From NCBI RefSeq assembly GCF_036555685.1, contig NZ_DATBKY010000047.1, positions 1 through 64,000 on the forward strand: 64,000 bases of DNA, in the 5' to 3' direction. The position numbers and the translations under genes were made by a program. The first letter of the stretch is position 1. Each line of letters starts with the position of its first letter. Under the pieces are notes generated by a model, which saw nothing but the letters and a program-made list of their open reading frames with translations, was not told the origin of the DNA and did not search any database. Shown here piece by piece: positions 47,996-56,897 of the stretch. This DNA comes from Actinophytocola sp036555685 (GTDB taxonomy: Bacteria; Actinomycetota; Actinomycetes; Mycobacteriales; Pseudonocardiaceae).

Positions 47996-49510
47996 TCAGG
48001 CGACCGGGCGAGCCGACCAGTGCAACGGATCCGGGCGGACCAGCGACACCGCGGCCAGCACCGACGCGGCGACCGCGAGCGCGATCCAGGCCCAGTTGTA
48101 CATCATCTGCTGACCGTCGGCGGAGTACGGCGCCACCATGAACACCGACACCCCGACGAACACGGCCAGCTGGCGCGGCTTCCACGGCAGCCCGACCGCG
48201 AGCACCAGGCCCCACATCAGGTACCACGGCAGCAGCGTCGGCGACAGCAGCGCCACCGCGAACAGCGCGTACGCCGCCTTCCGCACCACGTCCGGGCCCT
48301 CGGCGGCGCGGGAGCGCCACCACAGCCGGACGAGGACGAGCACCAGGATGGCCTGGCCGACGAGCCTGGTGACCGTGATGACCACGGTCTCCGGCACCTG
48401 CACGGCGATGCCGATGATCGCGTGGACCAGCTCGCCCGCCGCGGTCGGCGCGCCCAGCCAGTTCACCAGCTTCGAGGACGCGTCGATGTGGTGGATCCAG
48501 CCCACGTTGACGCCGGCGGCCAGCGACACGGCCGCGAGCACCACAGCGAACACCACCACGGCGCACGCGCACGCCCGGGCGAAGTTGCGCCAGCGCGTCG
48601 ACGACAGGTGCCCGGCCCACACCCACACGAGGAACGGCACGGCCACGAGCGCGCTCGCCTTGGTCGCGACCGCCAGCGTCACCAGCGCGAACCCGGCCAC
48701 GTGCTTGCGGTCGAGCAACAGCAGCGTGCCGGCCGCCAGGAACCCGACCATCAGCAGGTCGTTGTGCGGCCCGCCCACCAGGTGCACCACCATCAGCGGC
48801 CCGGCGAACAGCGCCCACGCCGCCACCGGCAGCCGCCCGCCCAGGTGGCGCACCAGCCCCGGCAGCGCCCACAGCAGCAGGGCGAGGCCCGGCAGCAGCA
48901 GCACACGCATCAGCAGCGAGCCGACCAGGATGTTCGTCCCGGTCAGCCACACGGCGAACTTGGCGAGCAGGATGAACACCGGCCCGTACGGCGACGGCTG
49001 GTCGAGCCAGAACGGGTGCACGTTCTCCAGGAGCTCCGGCGAGGTCAGGATGCCCGGTCCGGCGGAGAACGGGTCGATGCCCGCCAGCGCCACCGCGCCC
49101 TGCGCCAGGTAGGAGTACACGTCGCTGGTGAACATCGCGGGCGCGAGCAGCATCGGGGCGATCCAGCACGCGGCCGCGATCAGCACCGGGCGGGTGCCGA
49201 CCCGGCCGGCGAGCACCTGGCGGCCCAGCCGGATCCACGCCCAGATCAGCAGCACGTAGCCCGCGTAGACGACGATCGTGCAGAGCATCTTGCCGTGCCC
49301 GTAGCGCATCCACGAGAACACGCCGTCGGACATGATCGGGTCGTTCACGACGCCCGCGGCGGCGCCCAGGCCGCCGATCAGCATCAGCAGCGAGCCGATC
49401 GTCCCGAGGACGATCGTGCGTCTCGGAACGATGGTCTCGACCGTCGCGGGCGCCTCGGTAGCGGGCACGGTCTCGGCTCCCCCGGGAGCGGTCTCGGTGT
49501 CAGCGCTCAA
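47996..49510 (-). CDS. MptB-like polyprenol-phosphomannose mannosyltransferase (copy 2)
   Basis: The 504-residue GT-C-type glycosyltransferase has about 12-13 membrane helices. The first large loop has APAMFTSDVYSYLAQGAVAL with the Asp typical of GT-C catalytic sites, followed by DPFSAGPG, QPSPYGPVFILLAK and VGGPHNDLLMVGFL. It should elongate the alpha-1,6-mannan core of lipomannan using the ppm1 product. TTG 49510 overlaps the stop of the first copy (TTGA). It is a tandem paralogue of 49507-51042; the FLVWVWAGHLSSTRWRNFAR segment is identical in both. Confidence 0.85.
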   Translation of the reverse strand: MSADTETAPGGAETVPATEAPATVETIVPRRTIVLGTIGSLLMLIGGLGAAAGVVNDPIMSDGVFSWMRYGHGKMLCTIVVYAGYVLLIWAWIRLGRQVLAGRVGTRPVLIAAACWIAPMLLAPAMFTSDVYSYLAQGAVALAGIDPFSAGPGILTSPELLENVHPFWLDQPSPYGPVFILLAKFAVWLTGTNILVGSLLMRVLLLPGLALLLWALPGLVRHLGGRLPVAAWALFAGPLMVVHLVGGPHNDLLMVGFLAAGTLLLLDRKHVAGFALVTLAVATKASALVAVPFLVWVWAGHLSSTRWRNFARACACAVVVFAVVLAAVSLAAGVNVGWIHHIDASSKLVNWLGAPTAAGELVHAIIGIAVQVPETVVITVTRLVGQAILVLVLVRLWWRSRAAEGPDVVRKAAYALFAVALLSPTLLPWYLMWGLVLAVGLPWKPRQLAVFVGVSVFMVAPYSADGQQMMYNWAWIALAVAASVLAAVSLVRPDPLHWSARPVA

Positions 49511-51042
49511 CGCGTCATCCCTACCGGCGTGAGTGGTTCGTCGTCCGGCCCGAACAGGTTCAGGGGGTCCGGCCGGAGCAGGGACACCCCGGCGAGCACC
49601 GACACGCCCGCGGCGAGTGCGATGAACAGCCAGTTGTAGAGGAGGTCGTCGCCCGCCGGCGTGTAGGTCAGCACGAGGAACACCGCCAGCGTCACCTGCA
49701 CGGCGAGCTGACGGCGCTTCCAGGGCAGCGCGGCGGCGAGCATGAACCCCCAAGTCAGGTACCAGGGCAAGGTGGCCGGCGACAGGATCGCCACGGCCAG
49801 CAGCGCGATCGCGGCCCGCTTGACCGCGTCCGGGCCGCCGTCGCGGGCGCGCCACCACTGTTTGAACAGGATAACCGCCAGCAGGATGCCGCCGATGACG
49901 CGGAGTCCGTTGACGAAGTAGACCTTCGGCAGGTCGATCACCAGGCCGACGATGCGGTGGATGAACTCGCCGATCCCGGTGGGCAGCGACAGCCAGTTCA
50001 CGATCGCGGTCGGCGCATCGAGCGCGGCGATCCAGCCGAGGTCCACTCCGGACACGAAGGTCGCCGCGGCGAACGTGACGACGAAGATCCCGATGGAGCA
50101 GGCGCACGCGCGCGCGAAGTTGCGCCAGCGGGTCGACGAGAGGTGCCCGGCCCACACCCACACGAGGAAGGGCAGGGCGATCGCGGCGGTCGCCTTCACC
50201 GCGACGGCGAGCGTCAGCAGCACCATGCCCAGGACGTGCCGCCGGTCCAGCATCAGCGCGGTCCCCGCCGCGAGGAAACCGACCATCAGCAGGTCGTTGT
50301 GCGGCCCGCCGATCAGGTGCACGACCGTCATCGGCCCGGCGATCGCGAGCCACAGCGCCACCGGCAGGCGCCCGCCCAGGTGGCGCACCAGCCGCGGCAT
50401 GGCCCACAGCAGCAGGCCCACGCCGGTCACCAGGCCGAGCCGCATCAGCAGCACGCCGGCGATCATGTTCGTGCCGGTGATCGAGATGACGCCCTTGGCG
50501 AGCAGGATGAAGAGCGGCCCGTACGGCGCCGGGGTGCTCTGCCAGAACGAGTCGACGTTGTCCACCACCGGGTCGACGTCGAGGTTGCCGGGGCCGACCG
50601 TGAACGGGTCGAACCCGTGCAGCGGCAGGGTTCCGTAGGCGATGTAGAGGTACGCGTCGCGGCTGAACACCGGCGGCGAGAACAGCATCGGCACGATCCA
50701 GCACGCCGCCGCGACGAGCACCGGCCGGGACCCGACGCGACCGGCCAGCACGTGCCGGCCGAGCCGCACCCACGCCCACACCACCAGCAGGAACCCGGTG
50801 TACAGGACAAGCGTGGCGGCCATCCGCCCGTGGCCGTACCGGATCCACGACACCGCGCTGCGGCCGAGTAGCGGGTCCGACGCCAGGATCGCGCCCGCGC
50901 CGAGCGCGCTGACCAGGATCAGGACGCTGCCGGCCGTCCCGAGTGCGATCGTGCGCACCGGCATTGGGTGCGTGCGCACGGTGGGGTGCGCGTCGGTCGC
51001 GTCAACGGTGGTCACAGGAGGCGCCTTGGTGGTGGTGAACAT
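49507..51042 (-). CDS. MptB-like polyprenol-phosphomannose mannosyltransferase (copy 1)
   Basis: This 511-residue multi-span GT-C enzyme is first in the tandem pair. It shows SPPVFSRDAYLYIAYGTLPL with the catalytic-type Asp, DPFTVGPGNLD, STPAPYGPLFILLAK, IGGPHNDLLMVGFL and RRHVLGMVLLTLAVAVKATA (core LTLAVAVKA). The N-terminus has a polar stretch of about 30 residues before the first helix. ATG 51042 is the start. The second gene overlaps its last four bases. Two copies in tandem may act on different acceptors or growth stages. Confidence 0.87.
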   Translation of the reverse strand: MFTTTKAPPVTTVDATDAHPTVRTHPMPVRTIALGTAGSVLILVSALGAGAILASDPLLGRSAVSWIRYGHGRMAATLVLYTGFLLVVWAWVRLGRHVLAGRVGSRPVLVAAACWIVPMLFSPPVFSRDAYLYIAYGTLPLHGFDPFTVGPGNLDVDPVVDNVDSFWQSTPAPYGPLFILLAKGVISITGTNMIAGVLLMRLGLVTGVGLLLWAMPRLVRHLGGRLPVALWLAIAGPMTVVHLIGGPHNDLLMVGFLAAGTALMLDRRHVLGMVLLTLAVAVKATAAIALPFLVWVWAGHLSSTRWRNFARACACSIGIFVVTFAAATFVSGVDLGWIAALDAPTAIVNWLSLPTGIGEFIHRIVGLVIDLPKVYFVNGLRVIGGILLAVILFKQWWRARDGGPDAVKRAAIALLAVAILSPATLPWYLTWGFMLAAALPWKRRQLAVQVTLAVFLVLTYTPAGDDLLYNWLFIALAAGVSVLAGVSLLRPDPLNLFGPDDEPLTPVGMTR

Positions 51043-51160
51043 GGCGGTCTGAGATTACACAGGGGCGCTGGTCTGTTTGCCGCAACGGCCCATTTGGGCG
51101 CACCCGGCGTGCCGGCCGCGACACCCCGGGTAATGATCATCCCGGGGAAGAGCCTAGCCC

Positions 51161-52828
51161 TCAGGCCTGGGTCGGCTGCGTGGTGGGCAGCGCGGCGAGC
51201 AGCGAGCGGGTGTAGTCGTGCTTCGGCTCGCGCAACACCTCGTCCACCGGGCCCACCTCGACCAGCTCGCCGCGGTACATCACGGCCACCCGGTCGGCGA
51301 TGTTCCAGGCCAGGCCGAGGTCGTGCGTGATCACCAGCGCGGCCAGGTCCAGCTTGGCGCGCAACCGCAGCAGCAGCGCCAGGATCTCGCCGCGCACCGA
51401 CGCGTCCAGCGACGCCACGGGCTCGTCGGCGACCAGGAGGTTCGGCTCCAGCGCGAGCGCCCCCGCGATCACCACGCGCTGCCGCTGGCCACCGGAGAGC
51501 TGGTGCGGCAGCAGCGGCATGAACTCCTCGGACGGGCGCAGCTCGGCGGCCTCCAGGGCGGCGGCGACGCGCTCCCGCTCGGTGCCGTTCTCACCGCCGG
51601 CCAGCCCGTGGATGCGCAGGCCCTCGGCGACCGACTCGTACACCGAGTGCCGCGGGTTCAGCGCGCTCGTCGGATCCTGCAGCACGAGCTGGACCTGCCG
51701 GCGGTATGCCCGCAGCGCGCGGCTGGTCGCCGGCACCGGCACGCCGTCGTAGACGACCCGGCCGCTCGTCGGCGGCTGCAGGCCCAGGATCGCGCGCGCC
51801 AGCGTGGTCTTGCCCGACCCAGACTGCCCCACCAGCGCGACGATCTCGCCGCGGCGCACTTCGAGGTCGACGCCCGCGACGGCGTGGGTGACCACCCGGC
51901 CGCGGCCGGTGAACGTCACCCGCAGGTCTTCGGTGCGCAGCAGCGGCTCGCCGTCCGTCGCCGCCGGCTCGGCCGCGGGCGGGTCGGGCAGGCCCAGCGG
52001 GCTGTTCGTCGCGGGCGCGTACCGGTACTCCGGGTCGCCGACCGTCGGGAACGCGGCGGCGAGCGCCTTCGTGTGCGGGTGCGTGGGCTCGGCGATGATC
52101 GACGCGGCCGCGCCCTCCTCCACGACCCGGCCCTCGTACATCACCGCGAGCCGCTGGCAGGTCGACGCGAGCACGGCCAGGTCGTGGGAGATCATGACGA
52201 GCCCGATGTCGCGCTGTGCCACCAGGTTCGTCATCAGGTCGAGCACCTGGGCCTGCACGATCACGTCGAGCGCGGTGGTCGGCTCGTCCGCGATGATCAG
52301 CCGCGGCTCGCAGGCAAGGGCCATCGCGATCATCACGCGCTGCTTCTGGCCGCCGGAGAGCTCGTGCGGGTAGGCGTCGCCCTTCGCCGCGGGCAGCTCG
52401 ACCTGCGCGAGCAGCTCGGTGACCCGCTTGCGCAGCTCGCCCGCGGGCGGCTGGGTCTTGCTGTGCAGCACGATCGGCTCGGCGATCTGGTCGCGTACCC
52501 GCCGCACGGGGTTCAGCGCGTGCATCGCGCCCTGGAACACGATCGCCGCGCTCGTCCAGCGGACCGCGCGCAGCCGGCCCCACTTCATCCGCCGGACGTC
52601 CTCGCCGTCGAGCAGGATCTCGCCGCCGATCTCCGCCGACGTGGGCAGCAGCCGCAGCACCGACATCGCGAGCGTCGACTTGCCGCAGCCCGACTCCCCC
52701 GCGAGGCCCAGCGTCTCGCCCGCGTCGAGCGTCAGGTCGACGCCGCGCACGGCCTCTACCTCCCGCGTGCCGCTGCGGTAGCGGACGCTCAGGTCCCTCA
52801 GCTCCAGCAGCGCCGTCTTCTCGCCCAC
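51161..52828 (-). CDS. Dipeptide/oligopeptide ABC importer, fused DppD-DppF ATPase
   Basis: The 555-residue protein holds two complete ATPase domains. Domain 1 (about 1-265): GESGCGKSTLA, HELSGGQKQRV, RLIIADEPTTALD and ISHDL. Domain 2 (about 290-550): GQSGSGKTTLA, HQLSGGQRQRV, LLVADEPVASLD and ITHDL. Both end with the oligopeptide-type extension (THPHTKAL, KHDYTRSLLAALP). The linker of about 30 residues is proline/alanine-rich. It powers the permeases at 52833 and 53744; its ATG is four bases after the permease stop. Both sites look active. Confidence 0.93.
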   Translation of the reverse strand: MGEKTALLELRDLSVRYRSGTREVEAVRGVDLTLDAGETLGLAGESGCGKSTLAMSVLRLLPTSAEIGGEILLDGEDVRRMKWGRLRAVRWTSAAIVFQGAMHALNPVRRVRDQIAEPIVLHSKTQPPAGELRKRVTELLAQVELPAAKGDAYPHELSGGQKQRVMIAMALACEPRLIIADEPTTALDVIVQAQVLDLMTNLVAQRDIGLVMISHDLAVLASTCQRLAVMYEGRVVEEGAAASIIAEPTHPHTKALAAAFPTVGDPEYRYAPATNSPLGLPDPPAAEPAATDGEPLLRTEDLRVTFTGRGRVVTHAVAGVDLEVRRGEIVALVGQSGSGKTTLARAILGLQPPTSGRVVYDGVPVPATSRALRAYRRQVQLVLQDPTSALNPRHSVYESVAEGLRIHGLAGGENGTERERVAAALEAAELRPSEEFMPLLPHQLSGGQRQRVVIAGALALEPNLLVADEPVASLDASVRGEILALLLRLRAKLDLAALVITHDLGLAWNIADRVAVMYRGELVEVGPVDEVLREPKHDYTRSLLAALPTTQPTQA

Positions 52829-52832
52829 CCGC

Positions 52833-53747
52833 TCAGCCCTCCCGCAGCCGTGGGTTCAGGACGCTCTCGAGCGCCCGCCCGCACATCGTGAACGCCAGCA
52901 CCACGATGCCGATCGCGATGCCCGGCGGCAGCAGGTACCACCAGGCGCCGGCGATGACCGCGCTGTCCAGCCACGCCGAGCGCAGCATGGTGCCCCACGA
53001 CGGCCGCATCGGGTCCGGGTCGCCGAGGCCGAGGAACGACAGCGTCGACTCCGCCACGATCGCGCTGCCGACCGCGAGCGTGGTGTTCACGAACACCAGC
53101 GGCAGCACCGCGGGCAGCACGTGCTTGGTGATCACGTGCGCGTGCCCGCCGCCGAGCGCCTTGGACCGCTCGATGTACGGCCGCGCCTCGATCGTCAGCG
53201 TCTGCGCCCGGACCAGCCGCGCGCCCGACGCCCACGACGTGAGCCCGATCGCGAGGATGATCGTGCCGATGCCCTGCTGCAGGACGGTCGACAGCGCGAT
53301 CGCCAGCACCAGGGACGGCAGCACGAGGAAGAAGTCGGTGATCCGCATGAGCGTGGCCGACACCCACCGGCCGTAGTGCGCGGCCAGGATCCCGATGACC
53401 GTGCCGATCGCGATCGACAACAGCGTGGCCACGAGCCCGACGGTCAGCGACATCCGCGAGCCCCACAGCGTGAGCAGCAGGACCGACCGGCCGGACCGGT
53501 CGGTGCCGAGCGGGAACTCCGCGCTCGGCGGCTCCATCGTGCCGCCGGTCGCCTTCGTGACGTCCAGGCCCTCCTGGTCGGTGATCACCGGCGCGAGCAC
53601 CGCCAGCAGCACGATCACCACGAGCAGGCCGAGCCCGGCCAGGCCGGTGCGCTGCTTGGCGAACTCCCGCCAGCCGGCGGCGAACGCGGCGCCGCGGCGC
53701 CGCCACACCATGGCGCGGGCGCTCGTGCGGGTCCTGGGGGCGCTCAC
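52833..53747 (-). CDS. Dipeptide ABC transporter permease, DppC/OppC-like
   Basis: The 304-residue permease has an N-terminal helix, a polar loop (FPLGTDRSGRSVLLLTLWGS; core FPLGTDRSGR is the DppC signature) and five further helices. The coupling EAA loop is ARPYIERSKALGGGHAHVIT, and GLGDPDPMRPSWGTML lies near the C-terminus. It overlaps the DppB gene by four bases and is followed closely by the ATPase, so subunits are made together. Confidence 0.92.
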   Translation of the reverse strand: MSAPRTRTSARAMVWRRRGAAFAAGWREFAKQRTGLAGLGLLVVIVLLAVLAPVITDQEGLDVTKATGGTMEPPSAEFPLGTDRSGRSVLLLTLWGSRMSLTVGLVATLLSIAIGTVIGILAAHYGRWVSATLMRITDFFLVLPSLVLAIALSTVLQQGIGTIILAIGLTSWASGARLVRAQTLTIEARPYIERSKALGGGHAHVITKHVLPAVLPLVFVNTTLAVGSAIVAESTLSFLGLGDPDPMRPSWGTMLRSAWLDSAVIAGAWWYLLPPGIAIGIVVLAFTMCGRALESVLNPRLREG

Positions 53748-54769
53748 GCGGCACGCACCCTCGGGTCGAGGACGCGGTAGAGCACGTCCGCGATCACGTT
53801 CATGGCGATCACCGCGGCGGCCAGCACGATGAAGGTGCCCTGCAGCAGCGGCAGGTCGCGGTTGCTCAGCGCGTCGTAGGTGAGCAACCCCAGGCCCGGC
53901 CAGGAGAACACCGTCTCCACGGTGACCGCGCCGGCGATCACGAACCCGAGGTGCAGGAACACCAGGGTCACCGTCGGCAGCAGCGCGTTGGGCACCGCGT
54001 GCCGGCGGCGGACGAGGTCGTCGCGCAGGCCCTTCGCCCGCGCGGTGGTGAGGTAGTCAGCGTCCATCTCCTCGATGAGCGACGACCGCATGACGAGCTG
54101 GTACTGCGCGTAGATCACCGCGACGAGCGTGATCGTCGGCAGCACCATGTGGTGGGCGATGTCGACCGCCTGCGACAGGAAGTCCGGCGGCGTGTCGGAG
54201 TCGACCAGCCCGGCGGTCGGGAACAGCCCGCTCGACGCGGCGAGTAGCAGCATGCCCAGCCAGAAGGTCGGCGTGGACCACAGGGTCAGTGCCACCCCCG
54301 TGGCGACCCGGTCGAACCGGTTGCCCCGCCGCCACGCCGACCGCGTACCGAGCCACAGGCCCAGCGCCACCGCGATGAGCGTGGACACCCCGACGAGCAG
54401 CAGGGTCGGTCCCAGCCGCTCGCCGATCTTCTGCAGCACCGGCACCCGGTAGACGTAGGACTCGCCGAGGTCGCCGTGCAGCAGCCGCCCGACGTAGTCG
54501 AAGAACTGCTGGTACAGCGGGTCGTCGAGGCCGAGCTGACGCCGCAGCGCCGCCATCTGCTCCGGGGCGGCGGGCCGGCCGCGGAACATGGTCTGGATGA
54601 CGTCTCCGGGCAGCACCCGGAACAGCAGGAACCCGAGCACGATCACCAGTGCCAGGCTGATCAGGCCGCCGCCGATCTTGGTCAGCACATAGCGGAGGGC
54701 TCCGCCACCACGGGTGGGTGGCGGAGCCTCCGCGAGTGCTTCCTCGGTCGGGATGAGGATGTCCGACAC
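53744..54769 (-). CDS. Dipeptide ABC transporter permease, DppB/OppB-like
   Basis: The 341-residue permease has six membrane helices with the DppB features LPGDVIQTMFRGRPAAPEQM, LRRQLGLDDPLYQQFFDYV, LLHGDLGESYVYRVPV and the EAA loop MDADYLTTARAKGLRDDLV (core TTARAKGL). GAVTVETVFSWPGLGLLTYD ends the fold. The start region is polar with a ProProThr-rich segment. It is separated by 144 bases from the substrate-binding protein gene upstream, with a stem-loop in between. Confidence 0.92.
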   Translation of the reverse strand: MSDILIPTEEALAEAPPPTRGGGALRYVLTKIGGGLISLALVIVLGFLLFRVLPGDVIQTMFRGRPAAPEQMAALRRQLGLDDPLYQQFFDYVGRLLHGDLGESYVYRVPVLQKIGERLGPTLLLVGVSTLIAVALGLWLGTRSAWRRGNRFDRVATGVALTLWSTPTFWLGMLLLAASSGLFPTAGLVDSDTPPDFLSQAVDIAHHMVLPTITLVAVIYAQYQLVMRSSLIEEMDADYLTTARAKGLRDDLVRRRHAVPNALLPTVTLVFLHLGFVIAGAVTVETVFSWPGLGLLTYDALSNRDLPLLQGTFIVLAAAVIAMNVIADVLYRVLDPRVRAA

Positions 54770-54827
54770 AGAGCCGCCTCTCCGGAATTCACGGTGTTGG
54801 TCACGTGCCAGCGAACGGTGCGGATGT

Positions 54828-54863
54828 CCGGTGATCGTGGCTGAGTACCGTCACGATCCCCGG
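54828..54863 (-). terminator. Intra-operon stem-loop between binding protein and permease genes
   Basis: CCGGTGATCGTG (54828-54839) and CACGATCCCCGG (54852-54863) pair over 12 positions with one mismatch, loop of 12. It lies about 50 bases after the binding-protein stop. A stem here commonly limits read-through or protects the mRNA 3' end, so that more binding protein than permease is made. Confidence 0.5.
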
Positions 54864-54913
54864 AGATCGCGTTGGCCGGCGCGGAACGTCACACGATGAT
54901 CCACGAGGCGGCC

Positions 54914-56797
54914 TTACTCGCGGTCTTCGGCGGTCTTGCGCCTGCCGCGGGCGAACAGCAGACCGCCGACGAGCAGGATCACGACGACGCCGCCGACGAT
55001 GCCGAGGATGAGCCCGGTGTTGCCACCGGAGTCGGCCGCGGCTTCGGTGGTGTCCGCGTCGGAGGTGGTCATCATCCCGTTCTCGTCGAACGTCGGGACC
55101 GGACCCGCACCCTTGGGCGTGGCGCCGAGATAGCCCCAGTAGCCCTGCTGGTTCATGATCACGCCGTTGTCCGCGGGCTGCTTCGGGAAGCCCTCGAACG
55201 CGTCCTTGCGGTAGGCCTCGAGCGCGTTGTCGTAGCCCAGGATGACCAGAGTGGCCTGGTCGTAGAGCCGTGCCTGCATCTTCTTGACGATGTCGGCCCG
55301 CTTGGCCGGGTCGAACTCCTGCAGCTGATCGGCGTAGAGGTCGTCGTACTCCTTGTCGCACAGGAAGGAGTCCGGCGTGGCGCCCTGGCCCTGGGCGTTC
55401 GGGCGGTTGCCGCAGGTCTGCAGCGACAGCACGTAGTCCGGGTCCGGGTTGGCGTTCCAGCCGGAGAACGCGATGTCGAAGTCGCCGCGGGTGGTGTCCT
55501 CGTTGACCTGGTCGTCCGAGCGTGGCTGCAGGGCGACGTTGATGCCGATGTCCTTCAGCCAGCCCTTGATGAACGGGCCGCCGGTCTCGTCGAGGTTGGC
55601 CTCGGCGTGTGCGAGCAGCCGCAGGTTCAGCGGCTTGCCGGTCTTGTCGAGCCGGATGCCGTCGGCGCCCTTCTTGTAGCCGGCGTCGTCGAGCATCTGG
55701 TTGGCCTTGTCGATGTCGAACGACCGTTTCTCGTCGCCGGAGGGCTTCCAGGCGTAGTCGGCGAACACCGGCGGGATGTAGCCCTGTCCCTCCTCGCCGT
55801 AGCCACCCCACACCTTGTCGACCAGCGTCTTGGAGTCGATCGCGGTGGCGATGGCCTGGCGCAGCTTGACGTCCTTGAGCGCCGGGTTGCCGTTGCCGAT
55901 CGCCTTGCCGTCGCTGGTCGCCGCCCCCGGGTTGATCACGATCTCGTTGAACCGGCGGTTCTGCGCGTTGTTCGTGACGATGTCCGGGTTGCCCTTGAGC
56001 GCGTCGAACTGGGTCGGGGTGAGGCGGTTGATCAGGTCGACCTGGCCGCTCTGCAGCGCCGTGACGGCCGCGTCGGCGTTGCGGTAGTAGATGAAGTGCA
56101 CCTCGTCGACCTTCGGCGCGCCCCGCCAGTAGTTCTTGTTGGCCTTCATCTTGACGAACTGGGCCTCTTTGAACTCCGTGACGGTGTACGGCCCGCTGCC
56201 GACCATCGGGAACTGCGGCTCGGCGCCGATGTCGGACATCTTCGACCAGATGTGCTCCGGCACGATCGGGATGTCCAGCGCGAGCATCGTCGCCTGCGGC
56301 ACCTTGGTCTTGATCACCAGGGTGTTGTCGTCGGTCGCCTCGACCGACTCCCACTGCTTGGTGTAGCTGCCGTTGGCCGTCGCCGCGGTCTCGTCGGTGA
56401 GCATCTTGTTGAAGGTGAACGCGGGATCCTTCGCGGTCACCGGCTCGCCGTCGGACCACTTCACGCCCTTGCGCATGTGGAACGTCCAGGTGAGCTTGTC
56501 GTCGGACGTCTCCCACGACTCCGCCAGGCTCTTCGTCGGCGTCTGGTCCTTCTGGCTGTAGACCGTGAGGTAGTCGAACGCCGTGCGCAGGATGTCGGTC
56601 CCCGTCCGGGTGATGCTGATGAACGGGTTGAGCGAGTCGATCTCCTGCGTCACGCCGATCTTGAGGATCTTGTGCTGCTGTACGCTCGCCGCGTGCGGGG
56701 CGGGTGCGGTCGACGCGCCGGCCGGAGCCGCCAGAGGCAGCGTGACCAGTGCGGACACGAGAAGTGTGATACCGAGCGCGGCACGCCTCGATCTCAC
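54914..56797 (-). CDS. Peptide ABC transporter substrate-binding protein with C-terminal TM anchor
   Basis: The 627-residue family 5 solute-binding protein has a signal peptide (LGITLLVSALVTLPLAAPAGA) with no lipobox. The binding fold shows LKIGVTQEIDSLNPFISITR, LAESWETSDDKLTWTFHMRK (core SWETSDDKLTWTF), GVKWSDGEPVTAKD and IDKANQMLDDAGYKKG. A serine/glycine spacer follows, then a C-terminal helix (LILGIVGGVVVILLVGGLLF) and a basic tail. Anchoring by a C-terminal helix instead of a lipid is unusual for this family. GTG 56797 has GAGGTGA upstream. It lies upstream of its permeases and divergent from the peptidase pair. Confidence 0.88.
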   Translation of the reverse strand: MRSRRAALGITLLVSALVTLPLAAPAGASTAPAPHAASVQQHKILKIGVTQEIDSLNPFISITRTGTDILRTAFDYLTVYSQKDQTPTKSLAESWETSDDKLTWTFHMRKGVKWSDGEPVTAKDPAFTFNKMLTDETAATANGSYTKQWESVEATDDNTLVIKTKVPQATMLALDIPIVPEHIWSKMSDIGAEPQFPMVGSGPYTVTEFKEAQFVKMKANKNYWRGAPKVDEVHFIYYRNADAAVTALQSGQVDLINRLTPTQFDALKGNPDIVTNNAQNRRFNEIVINPGAATSDGKAIGNGNPALKDVKLRQAIATAIDSKTLVDKVWGGYGEEGQGYIPPVFADYAWKPSGDEKRSFDIDKANQMLDDAGYKKGADGIRLDKTGKPLNLRLLAHAEANLDETGGPFIKGWLKDIGINVALQPRSDDQVNEDTTRGDFDIAFSGWNANPDPDYVLSLQTCGNRPNAQGQGATPDSFLCDKEYDDLYADQLQEFDPAKRADIVKKMQARLYDQATLVILGYDNALEAYRKDAFEGFPKQPADNGVIMNQQGYWGYLGATPKGAGPVPTFDENGMMTTSDADTTEAAADSGGNTGLILGIVGGVVVILLVGGLLFARGRRKTAEDRE

Positions 56798-56884
56798 GAT
56801 GATCACCTCTTCCTGATAGTTGAGAGGAAGTAACCACCTATCACTTGAGAAAGTCAACAAGTGTCGGCGACGTGTACCAAGCCG

Positions 56885-56890
56885 TAACGT
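56885..56890 (+). promoter_or_regulatory. Candidate -10 for leaderless D-aminopeptidase
   Basis: TAACGT ends seven bases before GTG 56898. The 100-base divergent region also drives the binding-protein gene. No ribosome site precedes the GTG. Confidence 0.4.
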
Positions 56891-56897
56891 GGAGCGC

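Noticed and set aside
47996..50848. A 950-codon open frame spanning both mannosyltransferase genes on the minus strand
   Set aside because: Only its last 505 codons encode the second MptB-like protein. The upstream part is an out-of-frame read of the first copy and is arginine/alanine-rich, typical of high-GC shadow frames.
51218..52891. Long plus-strand open frame opposite the ABC ATPase gene (also 54872-56833 opposite the binding protein and 8378-10537 opposite pit/DUF47)
   Set aside because: These are antisense frames kept open by GC-rich third positions of the true genes. Their products are low-complexity Arg/Ala/His-rich and lack motifs.
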